From Rallus limicola (taxonomy: Eukaryota; Chordata; Aves; Gruiformes; Rallidae), in assembly GCA_022605955.1 (NCBI GenBank), contig JAKCOZ010000001.1:71306520-71370519 (forward strand): DNA of 64,000 nt, in the 5' to 3' direction. A model generated the notes under the pieces. The model saw only the letters and a list, made by a program, of their open reading frames with translations, ran no database searches and was not told the DNA's origin. Both the position numbers and the translations under genes were made by a program. This document shows positions 1 to 13,567 of the stretch, piece by piece (within the stretch, counting starts at the first letter, position 1; the number at the start of each line of letters is the position of its first letter).

Positions 1-775
1 CTATCTGCTTGAACGCTCCCACTTTGTGGAAAAAAAAAAGCCCCTCCAGCTTTTTAGACAAGCTCTGAAGCTGGGGGGAGGAGAACATATCAAAACAGCA
101 CAGGATAGTATTTAAAGCAAAGTGTTGTCAACCAGAGCCAGCAGATCTGCAGGGGATGCTCCTGAACCTGAGGCAGCACAACCTTTGTTCAGAATAACGT
201 GTTCCACTGCACACGTGCCGGTGCACTCACTTGGGACTTAGCCTGAGTCTGTGGTCATCCAGATCTGTCAATAAGAATCACAGATCCCCATGCTGAGACA
301 TTAAGCCCAGTGTTGAGAAAGACAGGGCCATTGCCACGATTTTGTGTGGCTATGCCTGTGCATGTGAACTGGGGAGCAGACACAGCGCCCCAAGAGGGTC
401 CTCCTCCTTGAGCCCATGGGGTTCCTTGCACATTGCCAGTCACCACTACACACAGAAGCTGGTGAATGAAGTCAGTGCATTTTCCATTAGCCATTCCCAC
501 TGCCTTTCTAGTAATCGTGACTAATGCTTTGCAGAATTTCAGAGACACCTAAACACTTTTTCTGGCCCAAGTGCTGTCTCTGTGATGGCAATGTTCTGGG
601 TGACACTTTCTGTGACAGCACAGCTCAGCAACTGGCAGGAAATGAGGCACTGTGAGTCCTGACATCAGGAATCTCATTTAACTAAGGGTGGGATTTTTTT
701 TTTTTTATAACCCTTTAATGTCAGATGCATCTCAAAGTAACTGACTTGTCAGAGGTATCTGACGACAAAGAATGG
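1..775. other. Intergenic DNA, nothing recognised
   Basis: No coding exon, repeat family or RNA gene that I can support. A CACGTG hexamer at 212-217 is within chance expectation. Confidence 0.6.
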
Positions 776-1552
776 ATCATAGAATGGTCTGGGTTGGAAG
801 GGACCCCAAGGATCATAGAGCTCCAACCCCACTGCCATAGGCAGGGCCACTAACCTCCAGGCCTGGATCTACAGAAGGTTTCCCTGAGCCCCATCCAACC
901 TGGCCTTGAATGCTTCCATGGATGGGGCATCCACCACCTCTCTGGGCAGCCCGTTCCAGCACCTCACCACTTTCTCTGTAAAAAACTTCCCCCTAATATC
1001 TAGTCTAAACCTTCCCTCCTTTAGTTTAGTCTATCTCCCCTTGTTCTGCCATTATCTACCCTTTTAAATCCCTTCCTGTTGGCATGCTCCCTTCAGGTAC
1101 TGGAAGGCTGCAATGAGGTCCCCCCACCGCCTTCTCTTCTCTAGGCTGAACAAGCCCAACTCCCTCAGCATCTCTTCATAGGGGAGGTGCTCCAGCCCTC
1201 TAATCATCTGTGTGACCCTCCTCTGAACCCTCTCCAACAGTTCCACATCTTTCTTGCATTGGGGCCCCCAGATCTGGACACAGGACTCCAGATGGGGCCT
1301 CACAAGGGCAGAGTAGAGAGGATCAATCCCCTCCCTGTCACTGCTGGCCACCCCTCTCCTGATGGAGCCCAGGACAGCATTGGCCTTCTGAGCTGCAAGA
1401 GCACACTGCTGGCTCATGTTAAGTTTCTCATCCACCAGAACCCCAAGGCCCTTCTCAGCAGGGCTACTCTCAAGGAGCATTTCTCTCAGTCTATGTATAT
1501 ATCTGGGATCTTCCAGACCAGGTGGAAAACAGAGGTTAGCCACATCCACTAA
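776..1552 (-). mobile_element. CR1 LINE fragment (3' part, antisense)
   Basis: The plus strand shows the reverse complement of the avian CR1 3' end (tcatagaatggtctgggttgg). The minus strand has a 161-codon open frame (1064-1549) resembling the CR1 reverse transcriptase C-terminus: [50 protein letters not shown]. It is 5'-truncated, as most CR1 copies are, so it is dead. Confidence 0.92.
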
Positions 1553-1629
1553 TGAGAGTATGTAGGTTCGGGTACTTCTACGTGTGGCCTTCTCTTTGAT
1601 ATTTCAAACCTCTCTCAGGTTTAGGGAGT

Positions 1630-2171
1630 ATCTTGGTTTCAGCTGCGGTAATTTTCTTCCTAGTAGCTAGTGTAATGCTGTGTGTTGATTTAGGATGAGA
1701 AATATGTTGGTAACAAGCTGATGATTAGCTGTTGCTAAGCAGTGTTTACAATTAAGTCAAGGACTGTTTGGTTTCCCAGGCCCTGCTGGGGAGGCAGCGT
1801 GAGCCTTCCACAGGGGGACCACAAGAACCTGTGAGGGGACACAGCCAGGACAGCTGACCCAAACTTGCCAAAGGGGAGTTCCATACTGTATGGTGTCATG
1901 CTCTGTACATAAGCGGGGGGAGAGTTGTTCAGGGAGGGCCATAGCTTGGGAACAAGCTGGGCTTTGGTTTGTGGTTGGTGAGCGATTGTGTTGTGCAGCA
2001 CTTGCTTTGTATATTATTTTATCATCGTCACCACCATGGTTACTCTCTTCCTTTTTTGTCCTATTAAACCGTTTTTATCTCAACCCCTGAGAGGGATCTA
2101 CACCCTCCCGCCGAGGGGAAGAGAGCACACAGCTGCGTGGCTGTGCTAGCTGCTGGCCAGGTTAAAGCACA
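1630..2171 (+). mobile_element. Solo LTR of an avian endogenous retrovirus
   Basis: It follows a widespread avian LTR pattern: a tcttggtttcagctg start, gacacagccaggacagctga, ccatactgtatggtgtcat, acataagcggggggag before the start site, an attaaacc poly(A) region, tctcaaccc, and a ggctgtgctagctgctggcc end. No internal retroviral genes lie on either side. Recombination between the two LTRs of a provirus is the usual cause. The exact ends and the target duplication are not clear. Confidence 0.8.
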
Positions 2172-5100
2172 GCTGCGAGTAACACAAGTAACATGTACTA
2201 CAGTCACCTAAGTGAAGAATTCCAGGTATGAGCCCAGGTAAATCCCCAGTCCTCAGGAGCATGCTTTGGCCACACACACATTCTCTTCAGTGAGAACTGA
2301 AGCCTCTGCGCTCTGTCACTGACACGGAGGGACAGGAGATCTACAGCTGCCATTGGCACCGTGCTGCACTGCAGAGCGGCATCTTCTGTGCGTCATTGGT
2401 TGGGTTAAGCACTCTGCTATAGAGAAGACAGCTGGGTGGGCTATTGTGAGGCAGGAAATACTATAGATAGCAGCGCAGCGCTGAATTAACTTTTAGCACA
2501 AAGCTCATATTCACATCACATTTTCTCCACAACCTTAGCAAGTCACAGTAAGAACTCAGACTTACTGTCAATCTGGTGAGATTTAAATATAAACAGCAAT
2601 TGCCGTAACAGAAGCGTAGGGCTAATGTGCGCACGAGTTCTTATTTTCTTCAGACAATCCCAGATCTCAGCTCCATATGCTGGTTTTCTTGTCAGCAGCT
2701 GTGTCCCAGCTATTGATTAAACTTTAATTAATCAAGCTGGAAAATGGTGGTGCTGCTTGTGAGTGCAGCTTCTCGTATGCAACTCAAGTTTGGTTCGTTG
2801 TGCGTATTCTGCTTCTCAAGAAGAGCTACCAGCTAATGGCTGCTTTAAGGCTGCAGCATTCCTCTTCAGGCAAGGAGAGCCAGCAGCAGGAGGCAAGAGA
2901 CTGCTCAAGGTCTTGAGGTCCAGCCAACTCCAGCATTCTCTGATAACCCTCTTCTTGGTTTTAACCTAATGGTATACTATTTCATTAACAAATTGGCAAG
3001 AGCTTTCCATCCCACCCCTGAGCTGTGGTACAAGCTCCAACACCGGTCCCCTTATACTGGTATGGCATTAGCTAGCTAGTCCATACGTTCATACGTTGTT
3101 CAGAAATGCAGCCTTAGCTTGACAATGATTACATTTGGCAATTATTAACTCTCTGTGTGTGCTGCTTTCCCAGGAAATCTAGCAGTGTGTATCACTAATG
3201 TGTGGTGTCCCTCCACCTTGCGCACTTTATGATTGTTTTTACCCTAACAGTAAAGCAATTATTCTCAAAAAAAGGCCTTTGAAGTGTGGAGTACTTTGAG
3301 CTTTGTTTTCACAGGTGTGACACAGAGACAATGGTGTTATGTGAAGTCCAAAGGTCGCACAGGTTGCCTGTAGCATAGCAGCAGAAGTAGGCACAGATAC
3401 CCCAAACACCCACCAGCCAAGTTGTTTAAAATGTATGATTATTTTACTCTGTACCCTTGTATGTGTTACCTAAGGTAGAATAAAAATAGCCATGGAAACT
3501 CCTCCCTATTTTCCTTTTCTTTTGTGGGTTTAGAGAAATTTCTGCATTGATACAGGTCTATGAATGCAATCTGTAGTGTATGTAAAGAGCCCGCCCTACC
3601 TTTTTCTGTGTGAAGTCAAGGAAGAACCCTCAATGGCTGTTGTGAGGGCAAATGAAGTTGTAGGTGCTGATGTTAAAGCACCGGAGTCCATCCATCCTTC
3701 CAGTCATTGCCAAGAAGAAAAGCTACTGCAGTAGGAGTAGTTCACTCATGCCTTTTTCCCTAAGGCCTGGAATTTTATGACCGATAGAGTTTCACAGAGC
3801 TGATGGTCTCTAGCCTTATCATGCCCATGGAAATAGCGAGCAGGTTTTTGACTTTGTCTCTAGGTCCTGACTGGTTTTCAAAGAAAGACCTGAGGCATCA
3901 GGAACCCAGTGGTTTTCCTAGTTTGTCGTGTCTCAGCTTAGCGTTTTCTCTTTCCTGCCTGCTGTTGTACGTCCCCATTGTAAGGATCACCATTTACCTG
4001 GAGGCTCTCAGAGCTGAGAATTACAAGCATCTCTCATCTGCACAGTACCTCTTGAATACTAAATTCACCAGGCTCAAAACCCATGAGCGGGGCCACCACA
4101 GTATCTGAGGCATTTACCTACCACAAAACAAGTATGATCACAGCTTGTGTCATGTCATAATCTGGATTTGCAAGCTTGGCAAAGCAGCCAAGGAAACCAA
4201 AGGTGAATTTGATGCATCCTCTCAGGCCAAGGAAGTCTCCCCAAGTCCAAGTTGAAGTGTATGGAGAGATAACACAGCACCAGATAATCTGTGGCCTGCA
4301 TATTTTAGCACATTTGTGGGACAAAGGCATTTGATGTCTGCATCCAAGTTTCTACTTCTGTAAAAAGACCAATACTGAGGTTTAGGCAGCAATGTTTGAA
4401 GTTGCACAGCTTCTAAAACTACTCAAACCTATACCTACAAATACCTATGGTAAGTATTTTTATTCTGCTTTGTGACAGTCCTTGGTGTGGACAGTTTAAT
4501 TAGTAACATTATTAATCCACGTTTTAGCATTAGTAAATGATTAAGAAAAAAGAATCCCTTTCTAAAAGTACATGGGTAAAAATCTCACATCAGTAGTTGT
4601 TGGTGAGTTCCAAACAGCAGTGACACTAGTGCTGCCTGAGCAGGGTTTCAGATTTGATGATCCAGTTCCTCTCCTCAGCATTAAACTCATTTTAGAGATA
4701 CAGTTCTGCCACAGTACTGCTGGAGAACCCCAAAAGAAAACCCAGATAATGAGGTTTTTTAGATTAAGTTAATCTCAGTGCAGGCTTCTCAGTATGAAGA
4801 CTAGGTAAAAGTCTGTTTGAATCCTCCTTATTTCAGAAGGCAGATGAGGTGAGACACAGCTCTGCGTTACCTCTGTTACACAGCGAGACCGGGCGTACGG
4901 CGTAACACTCGAACATCAAAGTGTCAGCCTTGCTGAGTACGTGTCTGATTTAATTTACACTTGTCTTTACACTAAGACTTCCATATGGGAAAACAGGGGT
5001 ATGTGCAAGTGGTGATTCTGAAGAAGGGAGAGAGGGTTAGGCCTTCACTTCTCTTGGGAGTGCCGTCAGAGATGGCACCTCACTCCCTTAGGCACTTTGG

Positions 5101-8100
5101 AAACATAAGACATGTGAGAGTTCTAAACTCACTTCCACAGAAAGGCTTAAAGAGAGGATTTAGGTGGCTCAAATCCCAACCAATAATTATTCCTCATTTT
5201 CCTTACAATTCATGTATCCATAAAAATCTCCCCTATTTGGAAACACACCTCCACTAGGTTACAAGTAATGTGGTCACTTCAGGAGAGACTCATCTCCAGA
5301 TGGTTCTGGCCACATGAGTCTCTCCCTTACTCTGGTATGGTGGCACAGGTTTCAGCGGGCAGCACTGGGAAGTGTTTTCCTTTCAGCTTAGGAAAGTAAG
5401 TTAATCCCTAAAAATACAGAGCAACCATAAGAATAGCTGTAACACCAAGAAGCGATGCACAAAGGGAAAGATCTGGAAGCAGTACCCTGAGCAGTACACC
5501 CTGAGCAGTAGAGTCTGCAGCTGTTTCTGTACGGCTTTGCTTCAGCTAAGTGATGGCTGGACTCACTGGTTTATCCTGACTGTGCTCCTCAGCCAAGTTT
5601 CCCATCACCACTGTACGAGCTCTGCTCAGCCCATCATTAACATCTGTCCTGAAGTTTCAGCAAATGGCCCTTGAACTCCAAAGTGTTGTCTCTGGTGCAG
5701 AGAGAACTCAGTGGTTTGTTAGTGTTCACTGAAATATATTCTCAGGAAATGCCGTTAACGCTCTTTCTGACATCAATGATCCTATGCATTTCTTTGAGAA
5801 ACATTTTGACTTTTTTTTTTTTCACTAAAAACCTAATTAGGTTTAAAATGTAGGTGCAGATCACTCCTATATAATTTTTAACTATGGTTTTAGAAATACC
5901 TCAATGTAATTTTGATGCTATCAACCTTTAACAAAAAGTGATTTTTTTATTTACTTCATTTATTTGGCCTGTGGCCCCCACCTGTTTTTCTTATTCTCTC
6001 CCCTTTTTTACTTCCAGTACTGAATTACTGTCCTGACAAAAGCTTTGCTTAACCACCAACCACCAAAAAAGTAATTTAACTCGTGGAGTTTAATTCTACC
6101 TCAGGCACTCCAAGTGCAAATACTTACTGAAACAAGTGGCTAATTCTAAACAGAGCCAGTGAAGCAAATAAAACTACTTACATTAAAATATCAGCGAGAT
6201 GAAGCTTTCAGGCTATGTTTACACCTAACTGAGTAGTGCTGTGCATAGATACCCAAGATGGATCTGGATCTGGATGGTGGCAGACAAGCCAATTAGGTTA
6301 GTCCTACAGGCCTTGCTATCATAACTAGATTATTTCTAGGATTCCCTGGTGCGCTGATGGTGCTGCACTGTGCCACATATGAAACAGCCTGTTCAGAAAA
6401 CAGCCTTGGGCTTTCTTAAGTGTTGTTGCATCATTAGTAGTGCCAGTAAAGCAGGGATCCTTCTGCAGGGAAATGCCGCATCATTTTAAATAAAAACAAG
6501 TAATTAACAGCATGCTTTTGTAAAAGGCAGATATTCTTAAAGTACTTGTTTAGAAACAGTTATTGGTTATTTTATTTCCAGCTCAAACATATAGAATCCA
6601 TTTCAGACCACTATTTCAAAATTAAAGCTCATAGAATGGACATGTTATTATGCAGAACTTCTCCTGAATAGCTACCAGGGACTGCAGTTTTTTAACTGAT
6701 GATAAAGTTTCGTCATCATGAATCAGAGCAACGATAATAAAAATCATTAACACTCTACAGCAGTTTATGCCTTTTGCAAAACCTTTCACATTCATTTTAA
6801 AACGTGGACATCTCTGTATCTCAGCTTAAAAACTACTTGAAGGTGCAATTCCCTGAGATTGCTTCTGTGTCCTCAGTAGAAATGCTGAAGACCCTTTTTG
6901 CTGTTATTTCTCTCTATGAAATGATGTGAAATGTAAATGAACTTCTTTGTTTTAACCAAAATATCTTGCCAAAATGCTGGTTTTGATCAAACACAACTTG
7001 TTCTCCGTGCCATTAGCTGTGGCACTAACCTTGAGCGTGGTATATGAGCATGGCTGCTTTTTGGTTTTGCTTCTTAGCTATCAACAGCTGCACATAAGGT
7101 AAATTTATCAGTTCCTGAAAAGCTACAACATTTGGAGAGTTTGGTTTCATTAAAAGATGCAGTGCTATATCTAGAAGCAAAGAAACTGCGATGATCTCAT
7201 CTGCAGCCTGTGCAAATTATATATATGTTGATTTATGCATCCAAATGCCCATATACGTATCCAACGTTAGCTGCAGAGAGAGAACAGAAAAACCCCACAG
7301 CCTGTCTGTAGAAAGGACTTGTCAGCCCATTTTTTTAACCTTGATCTTCAGTTTTAACAGTCACCTTGCAATTACTCTTAATACTGATCTTGGCCACGCT
7401 GAAGCCAGGGGCAAAGAATCTCACCGATTGTTGTGGAGTCACACTGTTGCCGCTATAAAAATCAATGACAGTGTTAAAGTCCATTTGCGACTTGTTAAGA
7501 ATCCTGTATTTCTGGGGGGCATTCTCAGGGAAACTCAGCTTTCAGAAGAATCAAAGTTCAGAATGGCAGAGCTGTAAGCTCATTCTCTGTTACAACCATT
7601 TGAAGGGTTGGAAAAAGTTTTCCAAGTTGCTTAACTGTCAAGGAAAGGCTTCACCATCCATTGGCATACACAAGATTACACTGGGCATCGCACTGAATTA
7701 CAAATAGAAGTGCCCATAAATTTCCTTGCACACCAGTGACTTGTGAAAACACCTATGAAAGTCTGATCACACTCAGGAGGAGAAGATAACCTGGTCATCC
7801 CATACACCATGTGCCTAGTTCCCAAGTAAACCGAGCTATTTTTTGACATACGAGGGGCTGATTTAGGACTACTGGAACAAGTTCAAAGTTCTGCCCCGTG
7901 AAAAACTTCTGGCCATAAAAATATTAATTACTGGACTCTTAAGTTAGATCTTCCAAATTTCTTGTTCCCAAAATACCCGAACAACTTTGATGCTGTATTT
8001 GAGGGGGACAATCATCAAGACTGCAAAACGTCTCGAATCTGATTTTTGAAAGCCTTAAGCCCTATTAGCCTGTCTCAGTGCCTTCGCTTGATCGAAGCAA

Positions 8101-8668
8101 GGGACCAACACCAGGCTGAAAGCAGCAATATGAGGTGTTAGAAATGGTGACTTGCAGTCTTTCTATAAAAGGATCACGTGTACCAATACAAACAAGACCT
8201 TCCAGTAGTGCAAGTTCCGCTCCCTGTGCCCAACTCCTTCCAGATTGATAAGGTGTAGCTTCCTATTCTGTTTAGATAATCCACAGAGACCTAAAATCAA
8301 CACTTCTGAAACGGGCTTGAGTCTTCACCGACTGTTGCATACTAACCTAAGCAGGAAAAGAATTCACTTGAAAACATTTTCCCCCCAGAGTGCATTCAGT
8401 AATCCCCTTCACCATTTTTCAAGTTACTAACCCTTATGCTTATCACCAAATCTGAAACACCATTAAAATGACTGTGATAGGAACACTTACAGAATCAGTA
8501 AATACCTGATTTAAATACGGCAAAGGTGGAGATAGTGAAGAACAAACAGCCTAGACGCCTGGGCTTTATCACAAGGGAGCTGATGGGACAGCATGCCACA
8601 GCCCCACTTACACAAACATCTTGCTTGTAGCATGGTATAGAACTGCAGTTCAGGTTATTTATATTAAA
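2172..8668. other. Intergenic DNA, nothing recognised
   Basis: About 6.5 kb of AT-rich sequence. The open frames (for example 7191-7577) show no family resemblance and no splice-consistent partners. There is a small direct repeat of ccctgagcagtac near 5486-5510. By gene order the next gene on this side would be SMCO2 or PPFIBP1, but no exon of either was identified. Confidence 0.6.
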
Positions 8669-9810
8669 GTCCACAGCTTGATGTCCAGGTGGAGACCAGT
8701 AATGAGTGACATTCCCCAAGGGTTGGTACTGGGACCGGGAGCTGTTGAACATCCTTGCTAGCAATATTCACAGTGGGACTTGGTGCACCCTCAGCAAGTT
8801 TGTGGAAGACACCAAGCTGTGTGGTGTGGTTGACATGCTGGAGGGAAGGGATGCCATCCAGAGGGACCCTCACATGTTTTTATATCGGAAACTTCAAGTT
8901 CCTTACAGACTTTGGATAGAAAATGTCCTGAAGAGTTAAAGCATACCATAGGACACTAAATAATGGGCTTTTTTTTAAAAAAAAGACCATCTAGGAGCAT
9001 GATGTAAATTACTGTAAAAACCACAGACAGGTGGGCCTGTGAGAACTGCAGGAAGTTCAACAAGGCCAAGTGCAAGGTCCTGCACATGAGTCAGTGAAAT
9101 CCCAAGCACAGCTCCAGGCTGGGTGGATTACGGATTGAGAGCAGCCCTGAGGAGGAGGACTTGGGAGTGTTGGTGTGCAAGAATCTCAACATATGCCAGC
9201 AATGTGCACTTGCAGGCTAGAAAGCCAACAGTATCGTGGGCTGCATCATAAGAAGCATGACCAGAAGGTTGAGGGAAATGATTCTGTCCTTCTACTTTAC
9301 TCTCCTGAGACCCTACCTGGAGTACTGCATCCAGCTTTGGGTCCCCAGTACAAGACAGACATGGAGCTGTTGAAGCAAATCCAGAGAAGGGCCGTGAAGA
9401 TGATCAGAGGGCTGGAGCACCTCTCCTATGAAGACAGGCTGAATTTGGTTTGTTCACCCTGGAGAAGGCTCCAGGGAGATCTGATTGCAGCTTTCTGGTA
9501 CATGAAGGGGCCTACAGGAAAGCTGGAGAGGGGCTGTTTACAAGACATGGAGTAATAGGACAAGGGGTAATGGCCTTCAGCTGGACTAGGTTTAGATAAG
9601 ACACTAGGAAGACATTTATCCCTGTGAGGGTGGTGAGGCCCTGGCACAGGCTGCCCAGAGAAGCTGTGGCTGCCTCCTCCCTGGCAGTGCTCAGGGCCAG
9701 GCTGGATGGGGCTTTGGGCAGCCTGGGCTAGTGGAGGGTGTCCCTGCCCATGGCAGGTGGTTGGAGGTCTCTGAGGTCCCTTCCAACCCAAACCATTCTA
9801 AGTCTAATTG
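8669..9810 (+). mobile_element. CR1 LINE fragment, interrupted
   Basis: Plus-strand CR1 from a gagaccagtaatgagtgac region through EDRL-type reverse transcriptase codons to the 3' end (ggtcccttccaacccaaacc, ccattct). Several frame breaks. Unrelated sequence replaces the continuation at 8871-9025, after which CR1 resumes (gacaggtgggcctg). Confidence 0.92.
8871..9025 (+). repeat. 155-bp duplicated segment, copy 1 (inside CR1)
   Basis: Nearly identical to 10000-10158. Apart from the length of a central T/A run I see one substitution (tatatcgg versus tatatcag). It splits the CR1 between gagggaccct and gacagg. It is not CR1 sequence. Confidence 0.93.
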
Positions 9811-9999
9811 TCCTGACTCTCCTTTTTGTTTTGTTTTAAAACCTGTATTTTTCCCACAACTTTTATCTGGCACTTCACTGCATTTGATCTTTTCTGTTTA
9901 TCCACAGACTCCCACAACACTGGAGCACTTCCCATGGCTTCCCACCAAAGCAACTGTAAGAACTCTGGAATAATGACCTCTGATTTCTGAGATATACAA

Positions 10000-10158
10000 C
10001 ACATGTTTTTATATCAGAAACTTCAAGTTCCTTACAGACTTTGGATAGAAAATGTCCTGAAGAGTTAAAGCATACCATAGGACACTAAATAATGGGCTTT
10101 TTTTTTTTTTAAAAAAAGACCATCTAGGAGCATGATGTAAATTACTGTAAAAACCACA
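10000..10158 (+). repeat. 155-bp duplicated segment, copy 2 (probable source)
   Basis: Direct-orientation copy of 8871-9025 starting cacatgtttttatat and ending aaaaaccaca. It lies about 190 bp past the end of the CR1, in plain intergenic DNA, so it is probably the original. Confidence 0.93.
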
Positions 10159-13100
10159 AGCAAGACAGCTCTGAAGAACTGTATGATTTAAAAAGTAAAG
10201 CTGGGGATTCACAAAGGGGCACTATCATAAAAACTGTGTAGTCATGAGTGGCATAGAGGCAGAAGGTAAGAAACAAATGCTTGCTGTCTCTTCCAGTACA
10301 AGCAGCAGCAATCCACAAAGGAAGCAGGAATCTAGCAGGAGTCAGAGCAGAGACAAGTGGCTCCTTGTCAATGGGGAGAAAGCCTGTGGCACTCTCTGTT
10401 AGAGGAGGCTGCTGATACAAGGAATTTCCAAGGGGTCAAGAAAGGGGTGGCCAAATAGTCATGCTTGGAATAGACATCCCTCAGGGTTTACCAAACTGGC
10501 AAACTAAATCAAGGTCTGGAAACCCCCTGAGCTGAAAATGGATGAAGCAGCCGTCACACTTGCCCTGTTCTTAACTGTTTTTAGGAGTCAGCTCATGGCC
10601 ATTGCTGCCCACAGCAGAACAGGCACTCTAAAAAGTAGTAGCTACTTTGAGAGTAGCTTTTCAGAGTAGCTACTCTTCTTCACATTCCATGCAGAATGAA
10701 GTGCAGCCAGCCCAGAGCTCTTCAGACAAGTGGTTAGCAGCTGACTGTGTCTTGCTGAAACAACACTGAGTTCAACCTGCCTGGTTTTTTGTGTTTTGTT
10801 GTGTGGTGGTGTGTTGGTTTTCTTTGGGTTCTGTTGTTGGGTTGTTTTGTGGGTTTCTTTCAAAGAAATTTACTATCTCTTTAAATTTACTATCTCTTTA
10901 AAAACATCATCTAATACCAGAACTATAAGGCTACTCTTTTTTTCCTGGACAAATAAAGACCTGGCAAATCAAAATGATTTAAAATAGAAGGGATTAACAA
11001 ATCAATTTTCTTATCATCCTATTTTGACAGGATGAAGTCTAAGGATGGAACCACTCCTGCCAAAGAATATTTATCAACTCATCTTAAACTATTTTGTCCA
11101 AGTACTGAAGCCTCAGTAGCATTGTCCTCTATTATGATACAACCCTGTCTGTAATTTTTATGAAAGAAACAATCTTTGAAGTGAGATTGCTTTAAGAGCA
11201 TTGGATGTTGCCTGAAATACTGTATTGGGCAAAGTTCTGCTGTTCACTTTACAGTCCTTTCTGGAAGCACAGTGATACATTTCATTGTTACAAAAGAGCT
11301 CATTAATTATGTTACTGTCCCTCAGCTGTGCCAAAGTTCCCTGACTTTTGTAGGGCAGATTGCTGGTGGCAGGTCATGTACACTTGGGATCTGCAAACCA
11401 TGGGAAGAAAACTTATCACCCAAACAGAGCTAAGCATTGCAAGAGCAACAAACAAGGAAGATCTTTCCCACAAAACATTTTAGGATTTCTAAAGACTGTG
11501 TGTTTACTTCTAGAGATTTTGAGATGAAAATAACTGAAGGATCAAAAGTTTTATGTAGTAACTGCCCATATATATGTGAACTTTAAGAAATCAGGAATGT
11601 TGAGGCACTTTATTACCTTTTATCTCCCATTAAAAAAAAAAAAAAAACACTTCACAAAAGCTGACACATGATATACAGAGCTCTCAGGGCCCTTCATGGG
11701 TTGGTTGGTTGAGTTTTATTCCTTAGTGTAGCAGGCTGGTATAGCTTGGCAGCAGTTCCATGGGACCTTGACTAGGAAGAACTACAGAGACAGGATCTGC
11801 ACCAGTAAAACTGTCTACTTCCAAGGGATGGGAGAAATTTTGAAATATCTCTTCCTCACTAGGAAGATATGAAGTTTCTGAAAGCAATTAAACCAGGAAC
11901 AACCAAAAAAATTTAGTTATGACAGCCACCTGTCACAGTAAAAGGGATCTATCTAGATGAACCTTCTAGAAATGAGGTACAAAAAGAATATGCTGTAGCA
12001 GCAGCTCACTGATTGACCACTCCCCTTGCCTTTTTTCCTGGATCCTCTTAATTCTGCTGCTCTGAAACATGGTTTTCTATCTTTTAACCTGCAAGAACCT
12101 CCAACCCCAGGTAGCTTCTTGACCTCCATATTTGTATAGAACACAGTAATTCTCATCAGGGATGGGGAGCAATGGGTCTTCTCTGAAGATGATCATAAGT
12201 GTCACAAAGCTTTCCAGCTGATTGTTACTTCCAGAACATTTTATGAATTTGTGTGATATATGTCAACCTACAAAATGAAGCAAAAGACTAAGTGAAAGAG
12301 GGACAGTGCCAGGCTTTGGGAAGAAGTGGCATCGCTTGTACAAGAATAAATTCTTCACTTCAGCTTGGATTGCAAATAGGAACATACTACTGTCAGCACC
12401 CACCCAAAGGACTAATGTTAGCCTTTTCTGCTGGTGACTAAACCAAATTTTCCAGTTCTCTAAAAAAAAAACAAAACAAAAACAAAAAAACCCCAACAAA
12501 AAAACCTCCTAAGATCCACAGAAAAAGTCCAGAACTCCAGCGCACCACAGGAAATAAGCACAGACTGAAGCTCTGCTTTGGACCCAAGTGATAGCACTCA
12601 CTGTACTTGACTAAACCCTCCAAAGGCATCTCAAGAAGCAATTACACCCAAAAGAGCACGGTAAGGATCCCCCCCACCCCTGCATCTGTCAAATATTCTT
12701 ACAGGCAGTGCAGAAGTTGAGGTTGGATATACTGACGTGTTCACAATTCATCGCTGCAAGCCATGATGGCATTCTGAAGCACCATTTTAACCCCATGCAC
12801 CACACAGCTGCCCAGGCCTTCCTGCAGTCTGCCTCTGCTCTAACTCAGGCTAGTGACAGCCAGCTGTCGCCCTCCACCCAGCCAGACACCTTTCTCCTTC
12901 AAAACAATACCCAGATGGCATTTGTCTCTACCACATTCTCATTTCACTCTCCTAATGGTGAAAAGAATTCTCTCACATTTTCCTGTCAACACAGGAACTG
13001 GGTTCCCAAAGGAGCTACTGCTTCTATCAGAACTCCTCTCCCATCAAGATTTTCTGATCTTTAACTCATGTTGCTGGCAGTAACAAATTAGTTAACTCAT

Positions 13101-13567
13101 CTCCAAGCACAACCACAAGAACTAATAGGGCTTTTAAGAGCCTGTTGACACCTGCTTTATCACTTACCTTTCCTACCCATGGCAAGGCTCTGTGAGAATG
13201 GTATCCACATACTCCATTTGCTTCTGATGAAACAGGCTCTTCCAGGTAGAGCCTACAGGCACTAGCCTTCCCAGAGATGGCCCAATTAAGCTGCAACATC
13301 AGGGGTTTTTAGTACCTAGAAAACGTGTGTTAGTTGGGATCACAAAGTTACCCTGGCCAGGGAACATCATCTTGAGCTACCAAAATCCACATTAGCTCAA
13401 CCACACCATTTATATTTTTAGGGAAGGAGCCTGGTGTCTGAAAGCACAAGTCATTTGTATTCAGCTTCAGTATTAGGTAGAATTATCAGCAGACTAACAG
13501 CAGCGCATCAAAAGAAATGTTTTTCCAACTCAGTTTAGTCCCATCCTCTGATAACCCCCATCACACC
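10159..13567. other. Intergenic DNA, nothing recognised
   Basis: AT-rich with A-runs near 12463-12500. A 118-codon open frame at 12708-13064 is preceded by a splice-acceptor-like ttcttacag but has no protein resemblance. Part of an unannotated non-coding transcript cannot be excluded. Confidence 0.5.
10866..10899. repeat. Two-copy 17-bp tandem duplication
   Basis: aaatttactatctcttt twice in a row without change. Confidence 0.92.

Noticed and set aside
7191..7577. 128-codon plus-strand open frame
   Set aside because: No family resemblance, no splice partner, and composition like the surrounding intergenic DNA.
12708..13064. 118-codon plus-strand open frame with an acceptor-like site before it
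   Set aside because: The product has no recognisable motif and no linked exons were found. Kept only as a remark on the intergenic stretch.
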